DNA of 64,000 nucleotides from Ignavibacteriota bacterium (GCA_025358305.1 JANYJZ010000005.1:1-64000), one strand, 5' to 3'. Shown: positions 54,332 to 63,545, numbered from the stretch's first letter. Notes: generated by a model from the letters alone, not told the origin. Made by a program: numbers and translations.

Positions 54332-55090
54332 TTATTTCGTGGCTTTTTGGATGAACGGCGTCAAGAGGTCGATCGGCACCGGGAAGAGGATCGTGGAGTT
54401 CTTGTCGGCGGCGATCTCCGTCAAGGTCTGCAGGAACCGGAGCTGGAGCGCGATCGGGTTGACGGCGATGATGGCGGCCGCATCGGAGAGTTTCTGGCTC
54501 GCCTGCATTTCCCCCTCGGCGTGGACGATCTTTGCGCGCCGTTCCCGTTCCGCTTCGGCCTGCTTCGCCATCGCGCGCTGCATCTCGATGGGAAGGTCGA
54601 TCTGCTTCACTTCCACATTGGAGACCTTGATCCCCCACGGCTCGGTGTGCTCGTCGATGATGATCGCGAGCTCCTTGTTGATCTTGTCGCGCTGTGCGAG
54701 GAGCTCGTCAAGTTCCGACTGACCGAGGATGCTCCTCAAGGTCGTCTGGGAGAGCTGCGATGTCGCGAAGAGGAAGTTTTCCACCTCGACGATGGCTTTG
54801 TCGGGTTCGACGACCCGGAAGTAGACGACCGCATTCACCTTGATGGAGACGTTGTCCTTCGTGATGACGTCCTGGGGAGGGACGTCGAGGACGACGGTCC
54901 TGAGGCTTACCTTCACCATTCTGTCGATGATCGGGACGAGGAAGATGATGCCGGGCCCCTTCGCGCCGATGAGCCGGCCCAGCCGGAAGACGACGCCCCG
55001 CTCATACTCCCGGAGGACGCGGATCGCGTTCGAGACGATGATGACAAACAGAACGATGATGAACAGCATGAACACAGATACGGTTTCCAT
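54332..55090 (-). CDS. Slipin (SPFH/band 7 membrane protein)
   Basis: 252 residues from the ATG at 55090, preceded by AAAGGAGTGCTCC; a longer frame upstream enters the NfeD gene and is rejected. One N-terminal membrane helix ([18 protein letters not shown]) is followed by the band 7 domain ([33 protein letters not shown]). A helical region with [27 protein letters not shown] assembles oligomers. Slipins pair with NfeD proteases in membrane-domain organisation and quality control, and here the NfeD gene ends 11 bases upstream. Confidence 0.95.
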   Translation of the reverse strand: METVSVFMLFIIVLFVIIVSNAIRVLREYERGVVFRLGRLIGAKGPGIIFLVPIIDRMVKVSLRTVVLDVPPQDVITKDNVSIKVNAVVYFRVVEPDKAIVEVENFLFATSQLSQTTLRSILGQSELDELLAQRDKINKELAIIIDEHTEPWGIKVSNVEVKQIDLPIEMQRAMAKQAEAERERRAKIVHAEGEMQASQKLSDAAAIIAVNPIALQLRFLQTLTEIAADKNSTILFPVPIDLLTPFIQKATK

Positions 55091-55101
55091 GGAGCACTCC
55101 T

Positions 55102-56430
55102 TTAGGTTGATGATGATTTTCGGACGGTGACCGTCAAGCCGACGACCTCCTCGATTACGATGCGCGTACCGCTGGGGTGGGGACCGTCGAGGGACAGTGC
55201 GGACCAGATCTCGCCATGAACGCGGACCTGGCCGCCGGGCGCGAGTTCCGTGAGGGCTTCGCCCGATTCGCCGCGCATGGCGTTCGCGCCGGTCGTCGGC
55301 GGGCGCCTCTGGGCGCGGATCCCCAGACCGATGACAAAGAAGAAGAACACTGCGGAGACCGCGAGGACGAACAGGATCGCCTGCCACGATACCGCGACGA
55401 TGTCGAATCCCGAGTCGTGCCGGTAGAGCATGACGGACCCAAGGCCGAGGGCAACGACGCCCCCGACGGTGAGGAGGCCGTAGCTCGCGACCTTGATCTC
55501 GAGGAGGAAGAGGATGATCCCGACGACCATGAGGCCCAGGCCGGCATAGTTCACCGGAAGGGTGTGGAGCGAGTAGAGGCCGAGGATGAGGCAGATCGAC
55601 CCGACCACGCCCGGCGCGACCGATCCGGGGTTCATAAGCTCAAAGAGAAGCCCGTAGATCCCGAGCATCATGAAAATGTACGCGATGCTTGGATCGCTGA
55701 TGATGTCCAATATGTGCTGTCCGACCGATTTGTCGAAGACGGCGATGGTCGCGTTCCGGGTCGTGAGCACTTTCGGTCCTGTGGAGAGTTCTACCGTCCG
55801 ACCGTCGATACTGTCGAGGAGCGCGCCGACGCTCTCCGCAGTGACGTCGATGACGCCCTCACGCATCGCTTCGGATTCCGTCAAGGAGACGCTTTTGCGG
55901 ACGGCGTCCTCCGCCCACTGGACGTTGCGGTGCCGGCGCTCGCTGATCGTCCGGATGAACGCGGCAGCATCGTTTGTCATCTTTCCCATCATGATGGAGT
56001 CGGGCTGCGGGCCCCCCATGGCGACGGGGTGGGCCGCGCCGATGTTCGTCCCGGGTGCCATGGCGGCGATGTGGGCGGCGAGCGTGACGAAGACCCCCGC
56101 GGAGGCGGCCTGTGACCCTCCCGGCGAGACGTAGACGATGACCGGAAGTGGCGCATCAAGGAGATCGCTCACGATGTCGCGCGTCGACTGGAGGAGGCCT
56201 CCGGGCGTATTCAAGCGAAGGACGAGGCATTCGGCTCCGGCCCCGCGGGCGCGGTCGATCTCTGTGCGGATGTACCCGGCAGTCGCAGGGTTAATGGCGG
56301 CGTCCACCTGAATGACATGGACAAGAGAGGGATGGTCGTGGGGGGCGGTCCGGACAGCCGGATCTTGACGGCCGAAGCCTGCCGAGGCGAGGAAGAACAG
56401 GAACCCGATCTGGAGCAACGTCGTGGACAC
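55102..56430 (-). CDS. NfeD-type membrane serine protease (long form, ClpP-like domain)
   Basis: 442 residues from the GTG at 56430, chosen because a signal peptide follows ([16 protein letters not shown]); a TTG at 56469 is an alternative. The ClpP-like protease domain (about 35-240) has [13 protein letters not shown] with the nucleophile Ser near 110 and a Lys near 150 ([10 protein letters not shown]), matching the Ser-Lys dyad of archaeal PH1510-N. Four to five membrane helices follow ([16 protein letters not shown] onward). The C-terminal OB-fold is the NfeD domain proper ([13 protein letters not shown]). In archaea such proteases cut the hydrophobic C-terminus of the partner stomatin; the slipin gene is directly downstream. 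Confidence 0.93.
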   Translation of the reverse strand: MSTTLLQIGFLFFLASAGFGRQDPAVRTAPHDHPSLVHVIQVDAAINPATAGYIRTEIDRARGAGAECLVLRLNTPGGLLQSTRDIVSDLLDAPLPVIVYVSPGGSQAASAGVFVTLAAHIAAMAPGTNIGAAHPVAMGGPQPDSIMMGKMTNDAAAFIRTISERRHRNVQWAEDAVRKSVSLTESEAMREGVIDVTAESVGALLDSIDGRTVELSTGPKVLTTRNATIAVFDKSVGQHILDIISDPSIAYIFMMLGIYGLLFELMNPGSVAPGVVGSICLILGLYSLHTLPVNYAGLGLMVVGIILFLLEIKVASYGLLTVGGVVALGLGSVMLYRHDSGFDIVAVSWQAILFVLAVSAVFFFFVIGLGIRAQRRPPTTGANAMRGESGEALTELAPGGQVRVHGEIWSALSLDGPHPSGTRIVIEEVVGLTVTVRKSSST

Positions 56431-56564
56431 GGGTCGAATTGGCCAATAATGAGAAGTTCTAGCTCCCAAATGTACGGAAAAAAGACTCGAGCGGCAAATG
56501 GCGACACGACTTTGAGCTCTCCCGACGCAGAGCTCCTGGTGACGTCCCCGGAAGCCGCACCCCC

Positions 56565-57404
56565 TCAGGGTTCGCGGCGGAGCGTGAAGAGGATCCCTTC
56601 CATGCGCTGTTCGCGAAGAACAAGGCTCCGAGCCGCTGATTCAAACCGGCGCCTCCTTCGTGATCGCCTCGGGTTCGCCCATTCCTTGAGCCTGCCTGCG
56701 AGAGTGAAGAGTCTTGAAGTGCGCTCCGCCGCATTACGCGCTCCGGGGGGCACCGGGATCGCATCGATCGGCTCAGCGGAGATGACGGAGAGACCATGCG
56801 ATCCGAAGAAGGACATCCAGTCGCTCAAGGAAGCGCGGGTTCGGCTTGATTGTATGATCCCGAAGTGTGCGAGGCAATACCCGTTGATCCGTTCGATCTC
56901 AGCCATGGGAGTTCCCTCGCGCCAGAGCGTTTCGTTGAAGCAGGCCCTGCCGCCGGGCGCGAGGACGCGCCGGAGTTCGGAAGTGACAGCTTCGGCCGCC
57001 GGGTCATCAAGGATCGCAAGGACGGATTCGCCGTAGATCCGGTCGAATGCGCCGTCGCCGAAGGGAAGAGCGCCGGAGGGAGCGGCCGGATGAAGCGCTA
57101 CGCGTTCGGCGAGTCTGCAAAACTTGAGCCTCGACGCCGCAGCATCGAGCATGGCGTGCGAAATATCGACGCCGGAGAGAGAGATCCCTGGGTATCGCGA
57201 TGCGAGGCTGACGAGCGTCGCTCCGGTGCCGCAGCCGAGATCAAGTACGGCGTCGCCCTTCGAACAGCCAAGGCGGTCGATCAGGAGCCGGGTCGCGGTT
57301 TCTCCCCTCGCATGCAGAAATTCCGCGTGCCGTTCGCCGAGGGAGTCGAGAAGTCTCACGTCCTCCCCGTGGGGACCGGACCCGGATGCGCCGAGTGGGC
57401 TCAC
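56565..57404 (-). CDS. SAM-dependent methyltransferase
   Basis: 279 residues starting at GTG (57404). Motif I is AVLDLGCGTGATLVSLASRYP, followed by LSGVDISHAMLDAA, FDRIYGESVLAIL and VLAPGGRACFNETLW, a class I Methyltransf_11-type core. The C-terminal ~100 residues (IERINGYCLAHFGI onward) suggest a small-molecule or lipid substrate, but nothing specific can be named. It overlaps the symporter gene by 4 bases (GTGA), so both belong to one transcript. Confidence 0.88.
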   Translation of the reverse strand: MSPLGASGSGPHGEDVRLLDSLGERHAEFLHARGETATRLLIDRLGCSKGDAVLDLGCGTGATLVSLASRYPGISLSGVDISHAMLDAAASRLKFCRLAERVALHPAAPSGALPFGDGAFDRIYGESVLAILDDPAAEAVTSELRRVLAPGGRACFNETLWREGTPMAEIERINGYCLAHFGIIQSSRTRASLSDWMSFFGSHGLSVISAEPIDAIPVPPGARNAAERTSRLFTLAGRLKEWANPRRSRRRRRFESAARSLVLREQRMEGILFTLRREP

Positions 57405-59182
57405 GTACCGATGATCTCGGAGCTTCTCCGGGAGAGGTCACGGTAGATGATGGCGGCGAAGGCGGCTCCGGCGACGAGGAAGCATGACCCGAGGAGCGGT
57501 TCGCCGAGGATGATCTTCCCGGTCCCGAAGAGGAACGCGTAGATCATTGCGACGCCCGAGAACCAGTCAAGCAGATTGAGCATGCCGTCCTTCTGCGGCA
57601 CGACGTCCGGGGCGGCCTTCGCGACGGGTCCCCACAACGCTGCGGACGGCCGGACTCGCCGGTAGAATGAGAGGAGCTTGTCCATCGGTTCGGGCTTCGT
57701 CAGCATCGTGACGGAGAGCCAGACCGCAGAGGTGATCGCGACGGTCGCCAGAAGGAGATAGGCGAACTGCTGAGGGTTGCTCTCGTCAAGTTTGAACACG
57801 AGCTGCAGCGTGAGCGACGTGACGAACGCTGCGATCATGCCCGAGATCTCGCTCCACGCGTTGACGCGCCACCAGAACCATCGGAGGATGTAGACGAGTC
57901 CCGTGCCGGCGCCGATCGCCATGAGGAACTTCCAAGCGCCGGCGATCGAATCCATGGAGAGGGTCACGAACGCGGAGAGGACCATGAGCACCATCGTGAT
58001 CCCCTGGGAGACCGTCACGTAGTGCTTCTCGCTCTTCGTCCGGGAAATGAACCGCCGGTAGACGTCGTTGACGAGATAGCTCGCGCCCCAGTTGAGCTGC
58101 GTTCCGATGGTCGACATGTACGCGGCTGCGAACGCCGCGAGCATGAGCCCGCGCATCGCTGGCGGAAGGTCGGAGATGAGGATGCGGATGTACCCGGACT
58201 CCGGATCGGCAGCGAACGCAGGGTCGCCCTGGTATCGGACGACGGCGACGAGCGCGACGATGATCCAGGGCCACGGACGGAGCGCGTAGTGCGCGATGTT
58301 GAACCAGAGCGTAGCAAGGAGGGAGTGCTTCTCGTCCTTCGCGGAGAAGATCCGTTGCGCGATGTATCCGCCACCGCCGGGCTCGGCGCCTGGATACCAT
58401 GACGCCCACCAGTTCACCGCGATATAGACGAAGAAGGTGATGAACGGCATCCAGACGGAATTCAGGTCGGGTGTGAACGACAGGATCGAACCCGTCGCGC
58501 CTGGGCGTGCGTCGATGGCCTTCAGGCGTGCAAGGAGCTCTCCCATACCGCCCGTGGCGTTGACGGCGACGACGGCCAGGAAGATGACCATGCCCATCTT
58601 CAGGACGAACTGAAAGAGGTCGGTCCAGAGGACGCCCCAGAGGCCCGAAAGCGTGGAGATGGAGGCGGTGATGAGCATGATGAGCAGGGCGATCCCGAGC
58701 GCCTCGATCTTGGTCACGCCGAGGACGAGGACGAGGATCTTCACGATGGCGAGATTGACCCACCCCATGATGATGAGGTTAATGGGGAGGCCGAGGTAGA
58801 GCGCCCGAAACCACCGAAGAAAGGTGGCGGGTTTGCCGGAGTACCGGATCTCAGCGAACTCCGCGTCGGTGAGGACGCCCGCTCGTCGCCAGAGCCGGGC
58901 GTAAAAGAAGACGGTGAGCATCCCGCTGAAGAGCATGCTCCACCAGATCCAGTTGCCCGCGATGCCGTTCCGGGCGACGATACCGGTGACCGCAAGCGGC
59001 GTATCGGCGGCGAACGTCGTGGCGACCATCGACGTGCCGGCAAGCCACCAACTCGCGTTCCGGCCCGAGATGAAGAAGTCGCTCACGCTCCGGGTGGCTC
59101 GCTTCCGGAGATAGAGGGCGACGCCGAGGTTCAGCGCGAAGTAGCTCGCGATGACGAGCCAGTCGATGATGGTGAGTTGCAT
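57401..59182 (-). CDS. Sodium:solute symporter (SSS family), 1
   Basis: 593 residues from the ATG at 59182 (MQLTIIDWLVIASYFALNLGVALYLRKRA); a longer frame extends into the upstream gene and is rejected. About 13-14 membrane helices are predicted. Typical SSS features include SVSDFFISGRNASWWLAGTSMVATTFAADTPLAVTGI near the start and MRGLMLAAFAAAYMSTIGTQLNWGASYLVND in the middle, where Na+ site residues occur. The substrate is not decidable. It lies in tandem with a second, distinct SSS gene 20 bases upstream, followed by an overlapping methyltransferase gene. Confidence 0.92.
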   Translation of the reverse strand: MQLTIIDWLVIASYFALNLGVALYLRKRATRSVSDFFISGRNASWWLAGTSMVATTFAADTPLAVTGIVARNGIAGNWIWWSMLFSGMLTVFFYARLWRRAGVLTDAEFAEIRYSGKPATFLRWFRALYLGLPINLIIMGWVNLAIVKILVLVLGVTKIEALGIALLIMLITASISTLSGLWGVLWTDLFQFVLKMGMVIFLAVVAVNATGGMGELLARLKAIDARPGATGSILSFTPDLNSVWMPFITFFVYIAVNWWASWYPGAEPGGGGYIAQRIFSAKDEKHSLLATLWFNIAHYALRPWPWIIVALVAVVRYQGDPAFAADPESGYIRILISDLPPAMRGLMLAAFAAAYMSTIGTQLNWGASYLVNDVYRRFISRTKSEKHYVTVSQGITMVLMVLSAFVTLSMDSIAGAWKFLMAIGAGTGLVYILRWFWWRVNAWSEISGMIAAFVTSLTLQLVFKLDESNPQQFAYLLLATVAITSAVWLSVTMLTKPEPMDKLLSFYRRVRPSAALWGPVAKAAPDVVPQKDGMLNLLDWFSGVAMIYAFLFGTGKIILGEPLLGSCFLVAGAAFAAIIYRDLSRRSSEIIGT

Positions 59183-59202
59183 GAACGGTCCTTTCCGAAA
59201 AG

Positions 59203-60672
59203 TTAGCGGATCATCGTGATGCGGACGAGCCGGGAGAGATTCCCGACTGCAATCGTAACGGCGCAGCCCGCAAGGGTATGCCAGGTGAAGTCGATCTTCG
59301 TGAACTCCAGGATGTACGTCATGGCGAGGAGGCCGGCGACAAATCCCGCGTACGCGTCGATCTGGCGGGTCTTTGGGAAGAGAAGCCCGAGGAAGAACGT
59401 GCCGAGGAGGCCGCCGTAGGTGAACGAGGCGATCTTGAGGCCCAGTTCCACGACGGGGTTCTTCGTGTCGGTGAAGAGCATCGCGCCGCCGATGAGAAGT
59501 ACGCCCCAAGCAAGGGTGAAGAGCTTCGACCAGAAGAGCTCCTTCCGAGGGTCGCCGGGGCCCGCCTTCCTGGTGGAAAAGAGGTCAAGATAGGACGAGG
59601 AAGCAAGCGAACTGATGGACGAGGAGAGTGTGCCCATCGCGGAGGCAAGCACCCCCGCGATGACGAGCCCCGCCAGGCCGGTGGGGAGGTTCTCCTTTAT
59701 GAATTTCGGGAAGATCTCGTCGGAGGAGGAGAGTCCGAGCGAGCTGAACGGGACGCCTTGGTAGAATGCGTAGAGGCAGAGCCCGAGGAGAAGGAAGAAC
59801 GCGAACTGGAGGACGATGAGACCGGCGTCGAGCATGAGGGCCCGCTGGCTGTCCCAGCGGGATCGGCAGCCGAGCAGGCGCTGGACGAGGAGCTGGTCGG
59901 TCCCGTGGGAGGCCATGGTGAGGAACGTCCCTCCGAGGAGCCCGCCTGCGAGCGTGTAGGGCGAGGCGAAGAATGCGGGGATGGATGTGCCCCACTCGGG
60001 GTTGAATATCTCGAACTTGTTCTGGCCTCCGAGCGTCGCGAACCGTACCACGTCGCTCCACCCGCCGGGGAGATGGTTGAGGATGAGGGCCATCGACACC
60101 CCCGCGCCGGTCAGGTAGATGAACATCTGGACGACGTCCATGGCGACGACGGCCTTGAGGCCGCCGAGAAACGTGTACAAAAGGGTGAAGCTCCCGATGA
60201 GAAGGATGCTCGTGGGGTAATCGAGCCCGGTGATGATGTGGACGGGGATCGCCGTCGCGAAGAGCCGCACGCCCGAGGCGAGGACCCTCGTGACAAGAAA
60301 GACGCTCGACGTGAACTTCCGCAAGGACATGCCGAAGCGCTTTCCGAGAAAATCGTACGCGGTCTCCAGGTTGCCGGCGTAGTAGGCCGGGATGAAGATG
60401 ACGCTCACGAGAAGGCGCCCGATGAAGTATCCGATCGCGACCTGGAGGAAGTGCATATCGGTCTTGTACGCGAGACCCGGTATGCTGATGAAGGTGAGCG
60501 TGCTCGTCTCGCTGGCGACGATGGAGAACCCGACGGACCACCACGCCATCTCCTTGCCGCCGAGGAAGTAATCGCGCGACGTGCGCTGTTTTCCCGAAAT
60601 GATGGCGCCGACGGCGATGGCACTAAGCAGGTAGGCGCCGACGATGGCGTAATCGAGCAGAGAGAATCCCAA
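59203..60672 (-). CDS. Sodium:solute symporter (SSS family), 2
   Basis: 489 residues with about 13 predicted membrane helices. Family features are SRDYFLGGKEMAWWSVGFSIVASETSTLTFISIPGLAY near the N-terminus and LAGLVIAGVLASAMGTLSSSISSLASSSYLDLF in the Na+-site helix. The ASETSTLTFI and QLLVQRLLGCRS motifs match the SSS branch that transports sialic acid, other sugars or organic acids, so the substrate stays open. It is the first gene of a minus-strand unit with SSS 1 and a methyltransferase. tRNA-Ser lies about 115 bases upstream on the same strand. Confidence 0.92.
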   Translation of the reverse strand: MGFSLLDYAIVGAYLLSAIAVGAIISGKQRTSRDYFLGGKEMAWWSVGFSIVASETSTLTFISIPGLAYKTDMHFLQVAIGYFIGRLLVSVIFIPAYYAGNLETAYDFLGKRFGMSLRKFTSSVFLVTRVLASGVRLFATAIPVHIITGLDYPTSILLIGSFTLLYTFLGGLKAVVAMDVVQMFIYLTGAGVSMALILNHLPGGWSDVVRFATLGGQNKFEIFNPEWGTSIPAFFASPYTLAGGLLGGTFLTMASHGTDQLLVQRLLGCRSRWDSQRALMLDAGLIVLQFAFFLLLGLCLYAFYQGVPFSSLGLSSSDEIFPKFIKENLPTGLAGLVIAGVLASAMGTLSSSISSLASSSYLDLFSTRKAGPGDPRKELFWSKLFTLAWGVLLIGGAMLFTDTKNPVVELGLKIASFTYGGLLGTFFLGLLFPKTRQIDAYAGFVAGLLAMTYILEFTKIDFTWHTLAGCAVTIAVGNLSRLVRITMIR

Positions 60673-60786
60673 CGAGCGCTCCTGTATAGTGCCTGGCGAG
60701 ACAAAGAACAGGGGGAAGGGTACAAAAAAAGGGGGCGATAGTCAAGACCCGTCGGATCGATCGCCAGCCGTAGAGTAGAATGATGG

Positions 60787-60873
60787 CGGAGAGGGTGGGA
60801 TTCGAACCCACGATACCCTTGCGGGTATACCACCTTTCCAGGGTGGCCAATTCAACCGCTCTTGCACCTCTCC
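60787..60873 (-). tRNA. tRNA-Ser (GGA anticodon)
   Basis: On the minus strand the cloverleaf has acceptor GGAGAGG/CCTCTCC with discriminator G, anticodon stem CCACC/GGTGG with loop CTGGAAA (anticodon GGA), a long variable arm (TACCC GCAA GGGTA) and T stem GTGGG/CCCAC with loop TTCGAAT. A TATATTGGG element at 60889-60897 is a likely -10 region, so the tRNA has its own promoter after the small RNA terminator. Confidence 0.97.
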
Positions 60874-60934
60874 GTGCAAAATTGTGAGCCCAATATAGTG
60901 ATAATAGGGGGAAAATAAAAATGAACGGAGGGAT

Positions 60935-60972
60935 AAAAAACAACGCTCAGGTCGGGGGCTTGCCTGAGCGTT
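60935..60972 (-). terminator. Intrinsic terminator of the small RNA
   Basis: A 10-bp stem (AACGCTCAGG at 60942-60951 with CCTGAGCGTT at 60963-60972) and an 11-base loop are followed on the minus strand by GTTTTTT. On the plus strand only TTTGTTGT follows. It ends just before the tRNA-Ser promoter. Confidence 0.85.
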
Positions 60973-61033
60973 TGTTGTAATATCTGCCCATGCCAATAGG
61001 GACTAAGCATGAACAGATCTTCACATCAACGAC
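60935..61033 (-). ncRNA. Candidate orphan small RNA, about 100 nt
   Basis: The minus strand carries a complete transcription unit without an open frame. A canonical promoter lies at 61040-61068, giving a start near 61033. The RNA then forms a 12-bp stem (ATCTGTTCATGC with GCATGGGCAGAT, two G-U pairs) with a 13-base loop TTAGTCCCTATTG. It ends in an intrinsic terminator at 60935-60972. It does not contain the SRP RNA, tmRNA or RNase P signatures I know. It is located between the tRNA-Ser gene and a divergent surface protein gene. Existence of the RNA is inferred from sequence alone. Confidence 0.6.
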
Positions 61034-61039
61034 TCAGTC

Positions 61040-61068
61040 ATGGTACGCAAAGAGAACTTGAGTGTCAA
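61040..61068 (-). promoter_or_regulatory. Canonical sigma70-type promoter for the small RNA
   Basis: On the minus strand a perfect TTGACA (61063-61068) and TACCAT (61040-61045) are separated by exactly 17 bases. It is the best consensus promoter I saw in the window, and no coding frame follows it before the terminator. Confidence 0.75.
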
Positions 61069-61078
61069 GAGGTATTGT

Positions 61079-61116
61079 ATTAGAAATCTCTAATGAAAAA
61101 CCTTAGAATCATCTAA
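61079..61116. promoter_or_regulatory. Two tandem TTAGA-N4-TCTAA elements
   Basis: ATTAGA-AATC-TCTAAT (61079-61094) and TTAGA-ATCA-TCTAA (61103-61116) share a 5+5 inverted repeat with a 4-base spacer and are 23 bases apart centre to centre. They lie upstream of the small RNA promoter, centred near -53 and -76, which suits a transcription activator. They are also within the leader space of the divergent gene at 61341. The 61117-61260 stretch holds only a G+C-rich hairpin (61168-61186). Confidence 0.55.
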
Positions 61117-61260
61117 CCTTTGCCCGGTGCAGACTCGGCGTCTCCGGGGCCCGGGCCTGGCCGTCCGCGTACGCCGCGAGCGTACGGAGAGGGGGGAGAA
61201 AACGGATGAAATCCTCCTGTTCGGAGCCCGGTGGCGCGAAAAACAATGAGACCTCGTGTT

Positions 61261-61288
61261 TTGAATTCTAGTTTAAAAAAATTATATT
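61261..61288 (+). promoter_or_regulatory. Promoter candidate for the surface protein gene at 61341
   Basis: TTGAAT and TATATT with a 16-base spacer, including an A-tract and the extended form TATATTGGG. The start point would fall about 45 bases before the ATG. Confidence 0.6.
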
Positions 61289-61340
61289 GGGCCGTACAGC
61301 AACTCCTCCGAGAACCTTCTTAACGCGCTGATGTAATCAG

Positions 61341-63545
61341 ATGATACCGTTGCGAGGTCGGTTGTACCTCTTCGTGTTCTGGCTCTTCCTCTCGTGCGCA
61401 CTCTCGTTTGCCCAAGACGACCAGGGTCTGTTTGAGAAAGGAGCTGTTGATGTCGAGGGTAAGTATACAAGCGTCGGAAACATCGGCCTGACTGTCACCA
61501 ACTTCGGGACGATCGGAACACGCAACAGCACATGGCCCCGCCAGCCGTCATGCGAATACCCGCGCGGCTCCCGCATCGAACACCTCTACCAAGGCTCGCT
61601 CTGGGTCGGGGCGCTCCTGAAGACAAAAGATCCCACCAGCTACCGCAACAATCAATTCCTCGTATCGACCGGTGCGAATGACCGCTCATCCTCCTCGCGC
61701 GGGGCGAGCGAGGGATACGAGTTCCGCGCTGCAACGACCGATTCCATGTCCGAACTTTCAACGCTCTCCACCGACCGTCCCGCAGCGAGCCAGTTCAGCC
61801 CGCTTGCCGTCAGCCACCAGGACTTCATCTGCGACTATTCGGATACGCCGCTGCCCGGCGACAGCGTTTTGGCGCACGTTCCGCTCGGCATCAGCGTCCA
61901 CCAGGAGAGTTATGCCTGGAACTTCCCCTTCGCGGACTTCTTCGTCATCCTGAAGTATCAGATCACGAACACGAGCGCGGTCGATACGCTCGATTCGGTG
62001 TACGTCGGATTCTGGAACAACGCCGTGGTCCGCAACACGAACCTCGTCCGTCCCGGCACGCCCGGATATTTCGACCATAGCGGCAACGGTTATGACGGCC
62101 AGAATCGGCTTGCGTACTCCTTCGACTTCGACGGCATCCCCGGCGGACCTCCCGCGGACAGCTACCTCGGCATCAAGCTTCTCGGAACGACGCCGTTCCC
62201 CCTCGGCGTCGATTCCCTCGGAAATCTCGCCGCACATACGTTCTATAACGCCTGGCAGTTCCGTCAGAGCAGCGGGGAGAGTGCTTACCTTTCGCCGACA
62301 GACGATTTTCTCGAAGGGCAGCCCTTCCTGAGCCGGTACACTCGAATGACCCAGTCGATGCCGCAAGCGAGCATCGACCCGTTGCGCACGGCTCCCAAGA
62401 ATGTGACGTATCTTCTCTCGACGGGACCCTGGCACAGGATCGATCCGGGCCAGACCATCGAGGTGGTCTTCGCCGTGGTCTGCGCCCGGAAGTCCGGCAG
62501 CGCTCCCGCGAACCTCGACGTCCCCGCTCAGCGCGCGACGCTCATGACGAACGTCAAATGGGCCCAGCAGGCATACAACGGCGAGGACGCGAACGGTAAT
62601 AACAGCCTCGATCCGGGGGAGGACATCGCACGCCGCGATTCCGTCTCTCCGAACGAGGTGGGATTGCGCTATGACCCGGACGGCGTCATTACGCGCTATC
62701 TCCTCCCCGCGCCCCCGAAACGCCCCAAGGTCCGGGTCGACGTACAGAACCAGTCCGCAACGATCTACTGGGACAAATCGTCCGCGGAGGAATCGATCGA
62801 TCCGATCACGGGCCAGAAGGATTTCGAGGGATACCGGATATATCGCTCCAATACGGGGGCGGATTTTCTCTCTCCGCAGGATTACCTCCTCAACCTCTCC
62901 CTCGTCGGTGAGTTCGACCGCTCCGACGACAACATCGGCTACAACACCGGGTTCAGCAAGGTTCAGCTCAGCGCTCCAGTGACCTTTACCGGGGACACGG
63001 TCCAGTACTGGTATCGCTTTCCTCCCAAGGATGCGGGTGCGACGCTCCTCAACGGCTGGCAGTACGTCTACGGCGTCTCCTCGTTCGACCAAGGGGACTC
63101 CGCGAACAATGTCGAAAGTCTGGAAAGCGCTAAGTTCCTCCAACGCGTCGTGCCGGGGACTCCTTCGGTCTCCGATAATACGACCGAGATCGGCGTCTAT
63201 CCCAATCCCTACTACGCGAACGCGTACTGGGACGGCGGCCGGGAACGGCTCCGGAAGATCTATTTCTATAACCTCCCGAAGCTGTGCACCATCACCGTCT
63301 ACTCGCTCGGCGGAGATGTCGTAGCCGTTCTGGACCATGACGCCGCGACGTACAAGGGCCAGGGTATCGACTGGTTCACGCAGTTTGGGGACCGCTCGAC
63401 CCCCGCAACGTTCGCCGGCGGAGAGCACGCCTGGGACCTCATCACGAAGTTCGATCAGGCGATCGCGACGGGGCTCTACCTCTTTACGGTGGAAGACAAG
63501 GATTCGGGCACGATCAAGCGCGGCAAGTTCCTTATCATTAAATGA
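61341..63545 (+). CDS. Large secreted surface protein with fibronectin-III-like section and variant tail
   Basis: 734 residues with a signal peptide (LYLFVFWLFLSCALSFAQ). The long central part is beta-rich and unrecognised. A fibronectin-III-like section follows (ATIYWDKSSAEESID, then DFEGYRIYRSNTG). The C-terminal ~110 residues begin GVYPNPYYANAYWDGG and end TIKRGKFLIIK. This matches the layout of the 1212-residue protein at 27433-31071, including the NPY start and GKF-IK end, so the two are paralogues in their C-terminal halves. Export through T9SS is probable but the tail is not the canonical type. It overlaps a lipoprotein gene by 4 bases. Function unknown. Confidence 0.85.
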   Translation: MIPLRGRLYLFVFWLFLSCALSFAQDDQGLFEKGAVDVEGKYTSVGNIGLTVTNFGTIGTRNSTWPRQPSCEYPRGSRIEHLYQGSLWVGALLKTKDPTSYRNNQFLVSTGANDRSSSSRGASEGYEFRAATTDSMSELSTLSTDRPAASQFSPLAVSHQDFICDYSDTPLPGDSVLAHVPLGISVHQESYAWNFPFADFFVILKYQITNTSAVDTLDSVYVGFWNNAVVRNTNLVRPGTPGYFDHSGNGYDGQNRLAYSFDFDGIPGGPPADSYLGIKLLGTTPFPLGVDSLGNLAAHTFYNAWQFRQSSGESAYLSPTDDFLEGQPFLSRYTRMTQSMPQASIDPLRTAPKNVTYLLSTGPWHRIDPGQTIEVVFAVVCARKSGSAPANLDVPAQRATLMTNVKWAQQAYNGEDANGNNSLDPGEDIARRDSVSPNEVGLRYDPDGVITRYLLPAPPKRPKVRVDVQNQSATIYWDKSSAEESIDPITGQKDFEGYRIYRSNTGADFLSPQDYLLNLSLVGEFDRSDDNIGYNTGFSKVQLSAPVTFTGDTVQYWYRFPPKDAGATLLNGWQYVYGVSSFDQGDSANNVESLESAKFLQRVVPGTPSVSDNTTEIGVYPNPYYANAYWDGGRERLRKIYFYNLPKLCTITVYSLGGDVVAVLDHDAATYKGQGIDWFTQFGDRSTPATFAGGEHAWDLITKFDQAIATGLYLFTVEDKDSGTIKRGKFLIIK

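Noticed and set aside
60935-61033. Small RNA as the SRP RNA or 6S RNA
   Set aside because: The conserved GGAAGGAAGCA-type SRP loop and the long 6S open-complex-like bubble are absent, and the two-hairpin fold is different.
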